From a virus: a stretch of 64,000 nt of DNA. Below are positions 25,776 to 35,118 of the stretch, piece by piece. The position numbers were made by a program, and so were the translations under genes. The DNA lies in the IMG/VR virus record IMGVR_UViG_3300002835_007523, positions 1-64,000 of that record, one strand, 5' to 3'. The notes below the pieces were generated by a model that was not told the origin of the DNA, did no database searches, and saw only the letters and a list, made by a program, of their open reading frames with translations. Position 1 is the first letter of the stretch; each line of letters opens with the position of its first letter.

Positions 25776-26078
25776 ATGGCAAATACAGTAAAGAAGCTGT
25801 TCCGCGGCAACGTGGCAACATCTGCAGCAGATGTGTACACAGTGCCATCAGCTACTACTGCAGTAATCACCAATATCGTGCTAACAAACACCACTAGCAA
25901 CGTATTGACTGGAACAGTAAAGCTATCTACACATGAAGTGCTCTCTGCAGTAACAGTTCCTGCAAACGGCATTTTTGCTCTAGACATTAAGCAGGTTATG
26001 GATGCATCTGAAACCGTAAACGCAGTTGGTTCTGCTGCAGGTCTAAAGCTTCACGTCTCAGGGATGGAGATTAACTAA
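25776..26078 (+). CDS. Small virion-type beta protein
   Basis: 100 residues, almost all beta strands, with A-A-D-V-Y-T-V-P-S near residue 20 and an I-T-N-I-V-L-T-N strand. The protein at 34778 has the same layout (ETLYAVPSGSSAVVSSITVCNR), so the two look like distant copies. Probably a small fibre-associated or decoration subunit. RBS TTAGGAGGT. Confidence 0.75.
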   Translation: MANTVKKLFRGNVATSAADVYTVPSATTAVITNIVLTNTTSNVLTGTVKLSTHEVLSAVTVPANGIFALDIKQVMDASETVNAVGSAAGLKLHVSGMEIN

Positions 26079-26080
26079 CA

Positions 26081-28927
26081 ATGGGAGCTCTAGTCTATCC
26101 TTCAACATCTGGCCAAGGCGTAGGTGCATTAACCTATAGCTTTGCTGCCGCTCCTGGTGCTGAATACAACACCACTGAATTAAATGCTAACGGAATCTAT
26201 GAGTTTCGTGCTCAAGAAGAGCCACTAACCGTAGCTATCTACGCTGTTGGTAATCTTACTTCTCCTATTGAGACAGTAGCTCTTGCTAAGAATAAAGCAT
26301 TTACTCATAATGGAACCATTGCTCGTATCCGTATTTTGAGCTCATCTACTGGTGGAAACACTGCTGGTACTGGTTCAACACTTCTTATTATTAAGTACAG
26401 CTCTTCAACACCATCTCGTACAGGATCTGCAATCGATGGTCTTGGCGATGTTTACGCACACACTGAGAAGTCAACTGACTGGTTTGCTTACGAAGGTTAC
26501 GGAATGAATACCAGCCGTAACCCAATGACAGCTCGTCTTGATGGAACTGGAAGCACTGCAGCTTGGGTGTGCTGGACATATAACTCAGCCGGAGATGGCG
26601 TATACCGTTTCCGTAACACCCCAAGTACAGGACAAGGAATTGGTACCTCCTCAACTACCTTCTCAGGTATTGCTGGAAACTTCTTCTTCAAGTCCATGTC
26701 CAATACGACAAATACTTGGACTCGTCTTGCAGACATTCCTCTACCTCCACAAGCTATTGAAAACGGAACTACATTTGCTGAGCAGCGTCTACGCCGTGCA
26801 GTAATGTGGGATACCGGAGATGACCTTATTGTTTGGTTCCGCTGCGTTGATAACAGAACCCAGACAATTAACTCTGTTCAATATACTTCAGTAGATACAT
26901 ACCTATACATCTATACAAAAGCTACTGATACTTGGACATTTGTTGGTGCGTGGAACCTTGGCGCAACAGGCTATAACTCATATGTTGATGGTCCTCAAAT
27001 GTCGTTTACTCACGTTATAAATGGCGTTCGCTTCTGGTACAACTGGCAGCAAGAGCGTTCAAGTAACGGATTTATTCGTTATAACCTAGCAACAGGTGTT
27101 CGTGAAGCAATCACTTCAGCAGCTGATACTTGGCATGAAGGATCTTATGTAAATAACTACTTCCTTGCTAGCCCAACTCAAGGTATTGGTAACACTGATG
27201 GTGGTTCAACTGACTATCAGATTTACGACCCAACTAACAACGTATGGGCAAAGGTAACCCCCCCATCACGTCTAAATGAGGCATCAACTTGGTTCCGTGG
27301 CGGTCAGATTTTCCGTTACAACGCAACTTCGTTTGGTGTTATCGGTCGTCGTACATATACCACAGACAACACAGCTCCAGGAAACGGAGACCGCTATTGG
27401 GGACGCCGTCTATGGATCTATGACACCGCTACTCAGTCACTTGATCGTTGGTTAGATAAGTCCTTTGAAATGGAAGATTTCTACCCAGTAGCAATGCGTC
27501 CAGGACATGATACTTATGGTTCAACCTTTATTTGGCAGCCAGCAGGTTCTTCTTGGAATGGTCGTTTCTTCCGCTTCCGAAACAACTATGGTAGTTCAGC
27601 GCTATCTCGTCATAACCACGACTATGTAGACGTTACAAGGCCAAAGAAAGTAGATCTTATTGGAGCATATCGTCCTCGTGGCGAAATGTCTGTAGGTCTA
27701 AATACCGTTCTTGCATTTGGTTTACACAGAAACCCATTCGCTAGAGCTGTGATCTGGGCATCCTATGGTCAAAATACCTGGGATTCTGAAGTTCGTGGAG
27801 GACGTTCAGCTGGATCAACATATGACTCTACAGGTAGAAGCCGACATGGTTTTGAGAGCATGGGTGCAGAACTCATCTCTACAGCTGGAGAAATTTATCC
27901 AGTTCTAAATGATATGCAAATCATTCAATCTATTTACGACCCACAAATGCGTCGTTATTATGTAACTGGTTTTAGACCATCTCGTTTGGGATTTGTTTGG
28001 AACAACGGTAACTATCCATTCTCCACATTCAACCGCTCTCCATGGCGTCAAGTTTCAGCGTGGGTCGAAGAAGATACCGGAAGATTTGAGTATCTAGATT
28101 ACAACCAGGGTGGTGATGATACATCTGACGATACCTCTAGAACATGGGCGCAAGGTCAACCGTTCATTTCCTCAACTGAAAACCCAGGTGAAATCTCAAT
28201 CTTCTCAAACGGCCGTGCATATCGTCCAGGAGTCCACTTCATTCGTCCATACGACTCTGATGTGTGGGAAGTTTATAATATCTGGAACCTCTTTAACTGG
28301 GAGTATGGATTTACACAACGCTTCGTAAGCTATACCTGGATCAGCTCACAGTGGCAAGGAGATGGCCGCGTACCTCAGACCTATACATTTACACATGACG
28401 CAATCTCTAATAACTTTGTGCAAGTTGTTAAGTTTGGAGCCGGTCGTCTAAGCCGTACAGGTATTCCAGAGGGAACAATATTCTGGGATGGACGTTCACT
28501 CCTTCAGTATAGCCAGGAATCTGGTGTAGCCCCATTTGCTGCTACACAAACCGGATGGCGTCGTTTGCATACAACCTCTAGCCCATATTGGTCTCAAGAC
28601 ACTACTATGAACCGTACACCTCACGTATGGTACGACGGTCGATATGCGATCTGCGAAAAGCCTGACAGCACAGGTTACTATGTCTTTGATATGGACAACC
28701 TTTCTGCAGAGCCTAAAGTAATTGTTTCTCATATCCCAATTAACTCTCGTCCTACCCCTAACTATCAGGGCGGTAACTCTGGAAGTATTGGTAGCTTCTG
28801 GTGGTACTTCTCCTATAATAAGGCTTGCCTCGGTGGCGTAGAAATCATCGCAGGTGGTTCTGAACAGGACAGCGTACGTACTTGGAGAAATCCAAACTAC
28901 TACCTAGTAAGATCTAAGGAGGCATAA
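26081..28927 (+). CDS. Large propeller-like fibre/adhesin protein
   Basis: 948 residues. After a small beta domain (1-115), the chain shows repeated Trp-rich strands such as NTWTRLADIPLPP, DTWTFVGAWNLG and NVWAKVTPPSRLN, spaced about 50-70 residues, reminiscent of kelch-type beta-propeller blades. Codons are C-rich as in the capsid gene, fitting strong expression. A likely receptor-binding or fibre tip protein. The kelch resemblance is by pattern only; other beta-repeat folds remain possible. It is followed at three bases by a small chaperone-like gene. Confidence 0.75.
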   Translation: MGALVYPSTSGQGVGALTYSFAAAPGAEYNTTELNANGIYEFRAQEEPLTVAIYAVGNLTSPIETVALAKNKAFTHNGTIARIRILSSSTGGNTAGTGSTLLIIKYSSSTPSRTGSAIDGLGDVYAHTEKSTDWFAYEGYGMNTSRNPMTARLDGTGSTAAWVCWTYNSAGDGVYRFRNTPSTGQGIGTSSTTFSGIAGNFFFKSMSNTTNTWTRLADIPLPPQAIENGTTFAEQRLRRAVMWDTGDDLIVWFRCVDNRTQTINSVQYTSVDTYLYIYTKATDTWTFVGAWNLGATGYNSYVDGPQMSFTHVINGVRFWYNWQQERSSNGFIRYNLATGVREAITSAADTWHEGSYVNNYFLASPTQGIGNTDGGSTDYQIYDPTNNVWAKVTPPSRLNEASTWFRGGQIFRYNATSFGVIGRRTYTTDNTAPGNGDRYWGRRLWIYDTATQSLDRWLDKSFEMEDFYPVAMRPGHDTYGSTFIWQPAGSSWNGRFFRFRNNYGSSALSRHNHDYVDVTRPKKVDLIGAYRPRGEMSVGLNTVLAFGLHRNPFARAVIWASYGQNTWDSEVRGGRSAGSTYDSTGRSRHGFESMGAELISTAGEIYPVLNDMQIIQSIYDPQMRRYYVTGFRPSRLGFVWNNGNYPFSTFNRSPWRQVSAWVEEDTGRFEYLDYNQGGDDTSDDTSRTWAQGQPFISSTENPGEISIFSNGRAYRPGVHFIRPYDSDVWEVYNIWNLFNWEYGFTQRFVSYTWISSQWQGDGRVPQTYTFTHDAISNNFVQVVKFGAGRLSRTGIPEGTIFWDGRSLLQYSQESGVAPFAATQTGWRRLHTTSSPYWSQDTTMNRTPHVWYDGRYAICEKPDSTGYYVFDMDNLSAEPKVIVSHIPINSRPTPNYQGGNSGSIGSFWWYFSYNKACLGGVEIIAGGSEQDSVRTWRNPNYYLVRSKEA

Positions 28928-28930
28928 CAA

Positions 28931-29200
28931 ATGGCGTTTACAGTAGAAGTAGATAAGAAAGTAGCCACTATTCTTCGAGATGGTGGAGTGTTTCTTACTC
29001 AATCTTTTGATCCTCGTGAAGAGGGCAACACTCCGTTTGACTCAAATGCAGACGCTCAAGCATGGGCAGAAGCATTTGTTGCTCAAACAGAGGTTGAAGA
29101 AGCTGCAAAGGCTGCTGAAGAAGCGGAAAAGAAAGCCGCTTTTGAAGCAGAAGAAGCAGCTCTAAAGGCCGCTATTGAGGCACCTGCAGAAGAAGAATAA
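28931..29200 (+). CDS. Small fibre-associated protein with Ala/Glu tail
   Basis: 89 residues. The first half (FTVEVDKKVATILRDGG, SFDP ... F-D-S-N-A-D-A-Q-A-W-A-E) resembles short proteins that often follow phage fibre genes; the second half is an Ala/Glu/Lys helix. Possibly a fibre assembly factor or a structural tag. Strong AAGGAGG site at the end of the previous gene. Terminator follows. Confidence 0.7.
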   Translation: MAFTVEVDKKVATILRDGGVFLTQSFDPREEGNTPFDSNADAQAWAEAFVAQTEVEEAAKAAEEAEKKAAFEAEEAALKAAIEAPAEEE

Positions 29201-29215
29201 TTAAATAGCTTGTAG

Positions 29216-29250
29216 AATAGGCGGGTCTATATGGCCCGCCTATTTTATTT
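29216..29250 (+). terminator. Intrinsic terminator after fibre group
   Basis: AATAGGCGGG (29216-29225) pairs with CCCGCCTATT (29235-29244), followed by TTATTT. Confidence 0.88.
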
Positions 29251-29261
29251 GGAGTAACTAT

Positions 29262-29945
29262 ATGAAAGTACTAATATCTACTCAATCGCCAAATCCCCAG
29301 ATATCTGCTTTTTTTGCAAAAAGCCTTGCTGAAACCTACGCTCTGGGAGAAAAAGAAGGTATTGAATTTAGATTTATGTGGTCTCCGGATGAGTTTAGTT
29401 TTCGAAACGAAGCGGCAGAAATTGTAATAGAAAAAAACTATGACGCCCTAATATTTATAAAGCCACATATTCAATGGGTAGCTACAGATTTAGTAGGGAT
29501 AATTAAGGGCGAATCTTTAATTGAGGGCGTACCAACAAAACAATACTTTGCTCCAGAACAATTTTATAAAGCAGTATTAAATGACTCCCCTAATCAGGAT
29601 TCAGATAGTCCTATAACTGCAAAGCTTATGGATCTAGATATGGTAGTAATTAAGAAAGAAGTATTTGATCGCATAAATGACTTTGTAATCAAGGCTAACT
29701 ATCCAAAAGAAGACGGAATAATTGAACAAATACCTATTTATTTTTATTCGTCCACGGATGAAAATGGCCCTATGAGTCAAGACATTAACTTTTGTAAGGC
29801 TGCAGAAAAAGCAGAGATACCAATAGTTATAAATAAAGACATGGCTATATTTGAGCATGTATGGGTTCCATATAAAACATACATAGGCAACGATATTAGA
29901 AAAGACTTTATCAATAAGGGGTTTGAAGAAGTTGAGCAACTTTAA
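29262..29945 (+). CDS. Glycosyltransferase-like protein
   Basis: 227 residues. Layout of a small GT-A enzyme: an N-terminal strand (MKVLISTQSPNPQI), a R-N-E-A segment, NYDALIFIKPHIQW in the place of the sugar-nucleotide metal site, DLDMVVIKKEVFDRI and SQDINFCKAAEKAEIPI, which mirror the acceptor-loop and E/D-D-x-x-F-C-x-x-A pattern of phage glycosyltransferases. The metal-binding D-x-D is not clear, so activity is less certain. RBS GGAGTAAC. First of a three-gene overlapping cassette. Confidence 0.7.
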   Translation: MKVLISTQSPNPQISAFFAKSLAETYALGEKEGIEFRFMWSPDEFSFRNEAAEIVIEKNYDALIFIKPHIQWVATDLVGIIKGESLIEGVPTKQYFAPEQFYKAVLNDSPNQDSDSPITAKLMDLDMVVIKKEVFDRINDFVIKANYPKEDGIIEQIPIYFYSSTDENGPMSQDINFCKAAEKAEIPIVINKDMAIFEHVWVPYKTYIGNDIRKDFINKGFEEVEQL

Positions 29946-30462
29946 AAGTCAAGCCGGACAAGATCTATTTGCACTGTCTAAAAATGACTATAAAGTTGGT
30001 GGAACTTTTTTAGAGATAGGCGCCTATGACTCGGAAAGCATATCTAATACATATGTTTTGGAGGTAGAGTATGGCTGGACGGGGTTAGCTATAGAGATAA
30101 TTCCAGAAAGAGCAGAGCAGTACATCAGTAAACGGTCCTCCCCATGCATAGTAGCCGACGCAACAAAACTAGACTATAAAAAGCTTTTAATGGGGCACGA
30201 ATTGCCCCAGACCATAGATTATTTATCTCTAGATATAGAGCCTGCTACACAGACCCTAGAAGCTTTAGAAAAAATATTAGAATCTGGCTATGAATTTAAA
30301 ACAATAACTTTTGAGCATGACTTGTACGTAAGCAAAGACAACCTTATTATAAAAAATAAACAAAAAGAGATTCTTTTAGATAAAGGATATGTCTTGTATA
30401 AAGAAAACGTGTGCTCTCAAAATAACCCTAGGTTTCCTTTTGAAGATTGGTGGGTAAAATGA
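29932..30462 (+). CDS. FkbM-like methyltransferase
   Basis: About 176 residues. SAM-binding motif I is FLEIGAYDSESISNTYVLE and an acidic strand end follows in LAIEIIPERAEQY; SQAGQDLFAL at the start and DYLSLDIEPATQTLEAL in the middle are typical of FkbM-family O-methyltransferases, which often methylate sugars. I choose TTG at 29932 because AAGGGG (29916-29921) lies ten bases away; TTG 29923 would be too close. It overlaps the glycosyltransferase upstream and shares ATGA with the one downstream. Confidence 0.82.
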   Translation: MSNFKSQAGQDLFALSKNDYKVGGTFLEIGAYDSESISNTYVLEVEYGWTGLAIEIIPERAEQYISKRSSPCIVADATKLDYKKLLMGHELPQTIDYLSLDIEPATQTLEALEKILESGYEFKTITFEHDLYVSKDNLIIKNKQKEILLDKGYVLYKENVCSQNNPRFPFEDWWVK

Positions 30463-31472
30463 TTTACATATCCCTTGCAGCATACAGAGACCCATTGCTT
30501 CAATCCACTATAGACCACGCATTTAAAATGGCAGAAAGACCAGAGGAGATCAGGGTTGGATGCTATATAACTGTTCTTCCAAATACTTCGGGGGAAGAGG
30601 ATAAGTATGGGATAAAAAATAACCATGGTGGAAAAGTAATGTCTACAATAGACTTTGCTGGAGAATGGTTTAGTGTATGTAAGGCTAGGAACTTAGCTAA
30701 TCAGTGGCTTACTGAGGAGTACGATTATGTACTACAGATTGATTCTCACACAAGATTTGAGCCTAATTGGGATACTTGGTTAACAGAGCAACATAAGAAA
30801 ATAGATTATCCAAAAGCAATAATTGCTGGTTATCCAAAACCTTGGTGGCCAAAGGGTAGCCCTGAACAATCGTATAACTTAGAGGATGGATCCTACGGAA
30901 TGAAGGATCACTATAATGATACGCTTTTTGAGCAGACTAGCTTTAATGTATTTGGATCTAGAGGAGAGTTTTTAAACGGATATGAATTAAAGCCGGTACA
31001 TTACTACGTTAAAAAACAAGTAAAAGAAGGTCTGGATAGGGGCTGGTACACGTCTGGTTGCTTCTTTTTTGCTCCAGCAAAATATGCTATAGACCTTCCA
31101 CAGCCCGAATGGATTGTTTTTTGGGGTGAAGAAGTCTATAACAGTATGCGTGCATTCACTCATGGGTGGAACGTATACATACCTATAAAAGTACCCATAC
31201 ATCATTTATTTCCAGGATACGAAGTTATTCAAAAATCTAATGTTCCTAAATTAGCTATGAATAAGCCAAGTCAAGATTTTCCAGAAGAATGGAAAAAAGA
31301 AAAAATGGCTGGAACAGATCGATGTATAGACGCCATTGCTGCTGGAACTATTGGGCCTGAGCATTTTGGTACTGAACGGCCTATTTCTGAGCTCTATGAA
31401 TACCTAGGATATGACCTATCTGAGATGTTTCCTAAGTGGCGAGAAGAATATTGGCAAAGACACGGTAAATAA
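30459..31472 (+). CDS. GlcNAc-type glycosyltransferase (Skp1 GnT-like)
   Basis: 337 residues from ATG 30459, in an ATGA overlap with the methyltransferase. It matches the GlcNAc family (PF11397 type): IYISLAAYRDPLLQSTIDHA at the start, C-K-A-R-N-L-A, the metal site in YVLQIDSHTRFEPNWD (D-S-H in place of D-x-D), and F-W-G-E-E-V-Y-N-S-M later. The best known members add GlcNAc to hydroxyproline in eukaryotic Skp1. Here collagen-like Pro/Thr-rich fibres are encoded on both sides and are likely substrates; this is inference. Confidence 0.85.
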   Translation: MIYISLAAYRDPLLQSTIDHAFKMAERPEEIRVGCYITVLPNTSGEEDKYGIKNNHGGKVMSTIDFAGEWFSVCKARNLANQWLTEEYDYVLQIDSHTRFEPNWDTWLTEQHKKIDYPKAIIAGYPKPWWPKGSPEQSYNLEDGSYGMKDHYNDTLFEQTSFNVFGSRGEFLNGYELKPVHYYVKKQVKEGLDRGWYTSGCFFFAPAKYAIDLPQPEWIVFWGEEVYNSMRAFTHGWNVYIPIKVPIHHLFPGYEVIQKSNVPKLAMNKPSQDFPEEWKKEKMAGTDRCIDAIAAGTIGPEHFGTERPISELYEYLGYDLSEMFPKWREEYWQRHGK

Positions 31473-31479
31473 AGCGCCT

Positions 31480-31485
31480 TATACT
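31480..31485 (+). promoter_or_regulatory. Possible -10 box for a leaderless transcript
   Basis: TATACT ends eight bases before the ATG at 31494, which would place the transcript start on or next to the start codon. The 31494 gene has no Shine-Dalgarno sequence. No good -35 box is seen at the normal distance. Confidence 0.3.
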
Positions 31486-31493
31486 GTCATACT

Positions 31494-31859
31494 ATGCCTA
31501 TAGATTTTCCAGATACCCCCACGCTCAATCAACAGTTCACTGTTGGTGAGACTACTTGGTATTGGAATGGATCAGTTTGGCGCCTTTTAGTATCTGAAGG
31601 TGTGCAAGGAGATTTAGGACCTACAGGACCTATTGGACCAACAGGTCCTACCGGTCCCGGCATAACCGGTCCTACGGGCCCTACAGGGCCTGGAATAACC
31701 GGCCCAACAGGACCTACTGGACCAGTGTCTACAACTCCTGGACCTCTAGGGCCTACTGGACCTACTGGACCAGAAAACGACAACGTAGATGGTGGCGTTC
31801 CAAACTCGGTATACGGCGGCGGCATTACTCTCAACGGCGGAAATGTGCAAGGAGTTTAA
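31494..31859 (+). CDS. Short collagen-like fibre protein
   Basis: 121 residues. N-terminal module ([20 protein letters not shown]-type, ending N-G-S-V-W-R-L-L) common at the start of phage collagen-like proteins, about 18 Gly-X-Y triplets (GPT/GPG), and a short tail. Its stop touches the next start. Possibly a trimeric collar or linker with the following collagen-like fibre. Confidence 0.82.
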   Translation: MPIDFPDTPTLNQQFTVGETTWYWNGSVWRLLVSEGVQGDLGPTGPIGPTGPTGPGITGPTGPTGPGITGPTGPTGPVSTTPGPLGPTGPTGPENDNVDGGVPNSVYGGGITLNGGNVQGV

Positions 31860-33593
31860 ATGGCAGTAAAGATTCAGTTTAGACGAGGCACTGCTTCTGA
31901 ATGGAACTTGGCAAACCCAATTCTTTCTCAAGGTGAAGCAGGATTTGAAACAGACACTGGACGTTTCAAAGTAGGTAACGGTTTAACTCCTTGGAACTCA
32001 TTAGTTTATTCCTCAGGTGTTACTGGACCAACAGGACCTACACCTACAGTTACAGTTGGTACAACTACAACTTTAAATCCTGGAGTAAACGCCTCGGTTG
32101 CAAATAGCGGAACAGCAACTGCCGCAGTTTTAAATTTTGGTATTCCTCAGGGAGCTACAGGCCCACAAGGAATACAAGGACCCACTGGTCCTACAGGTCC
32201 AACTGGAGCTCAAGGCATTACTGGTCCAACCGGTGCTGCATCACAAGTTACTGGACCAACAGGACCAACGGGCCCAACGGGTGCACAAGGAGTTACGGGC
32301 CCTACAGGCGCAGCTTCTCAAGTAACCGGACCTACAGGCCCAACCGGTGCCACAGGACCTCAAGGCGTCCCAATTACTCTTAAAGGATCTAAAGCAACTG
32401 TTGGTGATTTGCCGTCAACAGGTAACGCTTTAAATGACGCTTGGATCGTGGATGCTGACGGAGATGTCTACGTTTGGGATGGAACACAGTGGTATAGCGC
32501 AGGACAGATTGTTGGCGCAACCGGCCCAACTGGACCAGATGGCGCAGATGGCGCAGATGGCGCAGACGGTGCTCAAGGTCCTACCGGTCCACAGGGAGAT
32601 TTAGGCCCTACCGGTCCATCTGGAGTTATTTCAGTAACTGGTCCAGTAACAAATACTGGAACCCCTACAGCTGCAGTACTCGGTCTAGATCAATCGCTAC
32701 TATCTATATCTAACACACAAGTAACTGGTCTTGGAACCGCTTCCACAAAAAACATACCTGTTACAGGAAATGCTTCAAATACTGAGGTTGTATACGGAAC
32801 CGATACTCGCCTATCAGACACCCGCACCCCTACTGACGGCACCGTAACAACAGCAAAGATTGTTGATTCTAATGTTACTGAGGACAAATTAGCAACAAAT
32901 TCAGTTACTACTAGTAAGATTGTAGATCTAAACGTAACAACTGCCAAGTTAGCTGATCTTAATGTCACTACTGGTAAGATTGCTGATCTAAATGTCACCA
33001 CTGCAAAGCTTGCAGATGCAAGCGTTACTTTGGCAAAGCTTAACTCAAATGCCTTTACAAATCTTGCAGGAAACCTAAATCAAAGCCTATCTATAGTAGA
33101 TGTTGCCCCAAGATACGGAAACACTACGGGAACAATGTCTAGCGGAACTGTTTACTTCTCAATGTTTACCCCAATGTGGACAGCCACTATAAGCTCAATA
33201 AGTGTGGTTTCCGGAACAACTCAGGCAACTGGAGCAACGCTAGTACGTTTTGGTTTATATACGGTTGTAAATGACACAGCAACACTTGTAGCCCAAACAG
33301 CTTCAGATACAACAATCTTTAGTTCAACTAACACGCTGTATAACAGGGTGTTTAGTACAGTTGGCGGTCTTCCAGCAACCTATACGCTTCAAGCAGGAAC
33401 TCGATACGCTATTGGAATCATTATAGTAGCAACTACGCCTGGAAACGTGTACACAGCTTTTGGTCCAAACCCATCTGCAATCAGTACACTATCACCAAGA
33501 ATTACTGGAGCAGTGGCTCTGCAGTCAGACCTACCGGCATCAGTAGCATCGTTTGCATCAACTACCGTTGGACCTTGGGGAAGACTATCATGA
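31860..33593 (+). CDS. Collagen-like fibre with Mtd-type N-terminus
   Basis: 577 residues. Residues 1-55 ([20 protein letters not shown], then [17 protein letters not shown] and TPWNSL) match the N-terminal domain of the Bordetella phage Mtd/hyaluronidase-like fibre family. Collagen triplets follow, with one D-L-P ... Y-V-W-D-G module (near 32385-32510) also used in the 21402 protein, then repeated short helices of the [16 protein letters not shown] type and a C-terminal beta domain. A tail fibre subunit, perhaps the one that touches receptors. Confidence 0.87.
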   Translation: MAVKIQFRRGTASEWNLANPILSQGEAGFETDTGRFKVGNGLTPWNSLVYSSGVTGPTGPTPTVTVGTTTTLNPGVNASVANSGTATAAVLNFGIPQGATGPQGIQGPTGPTGPTGAQGITGPTGAASQVTGPTGPTGPTGAQGVTGPTGAASQVTGPTGPTGATGPQGVPITLKGSKATVGDLPSTGNALNDAWIVDADGDVYVWDGTQWYSAGQIVGATGPTGPDGADGADGADGAQGPTGPQGDLGPTGPSGVISVTGPVTNTGTPTAAVLGLDQSLLSISNTQVTGLGTASTKNIPVTGNASNTEVVYGTDTRLSDTRTPTDGTVTTAKIVDSNVTEDKLATNSVTTSKIVDLNVTTAKLADLNVTTGKIADLNVTTAKLADASVTLAKLNSNAFTNLAGNLNQSLSIVDVAPRYGNTTGTMSSGTVYFSMFTPMWTATISSISVVSGTTQATGATLVRFGLYTVVNDTATLVAQTASDTTIFSSTNTLYNRVFSTVGGLPATYTLQAGTRYAIGIIIVATTPGNVYTAFGPNPSAISTLSPRITGAVALQSDLPASVASFASTTVGPWGRLS

Positions 33594-33703
33594 CAACTAA
33601 AGTAAGCTTAGGAATAGACCCTGCCACAGGCGCAGAAAAAATCGAGGTACGAGACGACGAGGGAACAGTAATAGGTTACGACCTAGTATTCCCTGAAGAA
33701 TAA
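33590..33703 (+). CDS. Microprotein after fibre gene
   Basis: 37 residues in an ATGA overlap with the fibre stop: [20 protein letters not shown] and an acidic end. Too short for most gene callers. It looks like a single beta-hairpin unit; function unknown. The next gene's GGAGGGCCA site starts a few bases after its stop. Confidence 0.5.
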   Translation: MTTKVSLGIDPATGAEKIEVRDDEGTVIGYDLVFPEE

Positions 33704-33720
33704 CGGCCATCGGAGGGCCA

Positions 33721-34794
33721 ATGAAAATAGCTGTATACACGATTGCATTAAACGAAGAGCAGTTTGTAGAAAAATGGTATCAGTCAGCAAAAGAAGCTGA
33801 CTATCTACTAATTGCAGATACTGGTTCTACTGACCTAACTAAAAAATATGCCAGGAACTACGGCATAAATGTCATTGACATCTCTGTAAAACCTTGGCGT
33901 TTTGATGATGCTCGTAACGCTGCCCTTGCAGCTTTACCCAACGACATTGATATATGTATAGCCTTGGATATGGACGAAGTTCTAGTGCCTGGATGGCGTT
34001 GGCACCTAGACCGAATGTCAAAAGATACTACCCGTCCAAGATACAAGTACACGTGGAATTGGAATGAAGACGGAACTCCAGGCCTTCAGTACGGTGGAGA
34101 TAAGATACATGCTCGTCACGGCTATCGGTGGAAACACCCAGTTCATGAAGTATTAACTACCGACCGTATAGATGAGATTCAAACCTGGATAGGTTTAGAG
34201 ATTCACCACCATGCAGACAACTCAAAGCCTAGATCTCAATATATGCCCCTTCTTGCACAGTCTGTAAAAGAAGACCCATATGACGATAGAAATGCCTTTT
34301 ACTACGCTAGAGAATTATTCTTCTATGGACAATTTGATGCGGCCATTGAAGAATTTAAACGTCACCTATCTTTACCAAAAGCGGTATGGAGACCAGAACG
34401 AGCAGCATCTATGAGGTATATATCTAAACTTATGAAAGAATTTACAGAAAAAGAAGCTTGGCTTAAGAAGGCAGTTAATGAGGCTCCCGATAGAAGAGAG
34501 CCCTATGTAGAACTAGCAAAGCTGTACTATGAAAATAACCGTTGGTTTGACTGTCTAGATGCCGCAGAAAACGCACTTGAAATTACTGAAAAGCCCCTAG
34601 AGTATTTATGTGAGGAGTTTGCCTGGGGTTCTGCGCCCTGGGACTATGCGGCTATAGCGGCCCATAACCTAGGTTTATCGGATAAAGCCATTCAATACGG
34701 CACTAAGGCCGTAGAATTAAACCCGAATGATCAACGCCTAATAACAAACTTGGCTTTCTACACTAAGGAGCACCCTCTTGGCGACAATATATAA
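33721..34794 (+). CDS. GT2-type glycosyltransferase with TPR-like tail
   Basis: 357 residues. The N-terminal GT-A domain (1-190) has AVYTIALNEEQFVEKW, ADTGSTDLT, then F-D-D-A-R-N-A-A and the metal site ALDMDEVL, all classic for family 2 enzymes. Residues from about 200 look like helical TPR repeats (LYYENNRWFDCLDAAENALE and ALNLG-like pairs), as in protein-modifying glycosyltransferases. It lies among fibre genes and is the third transferase of the block. RBS CGGAGGGC. Confidence 0.88.
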   Translation: MKIAVYTIALNEEQFVEKWYQSAKEADYLLIADTGSTDLTKKYARNYGINVIDISVKPWRFDDARNAALAALPNDIDICIALDMDEVLVPGWRWHLDRMSKDTTRPRYKYTWNWNEDGTPGLQYGGDKIHARHGYRWKHPVHEVLTTDRIDEIQTWIGLEIHHHADNSKPRSQYMPLLAQSVKEDPYDDRNAFYYARELFFYGQFDAAIEEFKRHLSLPKAVWRPERAASMRYISKLMKEFTEKEAWLKKAVNEAPDRREPYVELAKLYYENNRWFDCLDAAENALEITEKPLEYLCEEFAWGSAPWDYAAIAAHNLGLSDKAIQYGTKAVELNPNDQRLITNLAFYTKEHPLGDNI

Positions 34795-35110
34795 AGTCCT
34801 GGGTCAGCTGGCTGCAGCTGCATCTAATGCTGGAGAAACCCTATATGCAGTTCCTTCTGGATCCTCAGCCGTAGTATCTAGCATCACAGTCTGTAATCGC
34901 GGCACAGCCGCAGCAACCTATAGAATTGCTATACGAAAAGCTGCTGCCCCATTAGCTAATAACCAGTATCTTGTTTACGACACAAACATTCCTGGTAATA
35001 CTACGACTAGCTACACCCTTGGAGTTACTCTTGCCAGCACAGATGTAATAACAGTTGCTAGCGCATCTACAGCTAACCTAACCTTTCAAGCTTTCGGCTC
35101 TGAGATTTAG
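34778..35110 (+). CDS. Small virion-type beta protein
   Basis: 110 residues. TTG start at 34778 is favoured by AAGGAG seven bases upstream, inside the end of the glycosyltransferase gene. The GETLYAVPSGSSAVVSSITVC pattern and overall strands mirror the protein at 25776, indicating a duplicated structural module. Likely a fibre or decoration subunit. Confidence 0.72.
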   Translation: MATIYKVLGQLAAAASNAGETLYAVPSGSSAVVSSITVCNRGTAAATYRIAIRKAAAPLANNQYLVYDTNIPGNTTTSYTLGVTLASTDVITVASASTANLTFQAFGSEI

Positions 35111-35118
35111 GGGCTACT

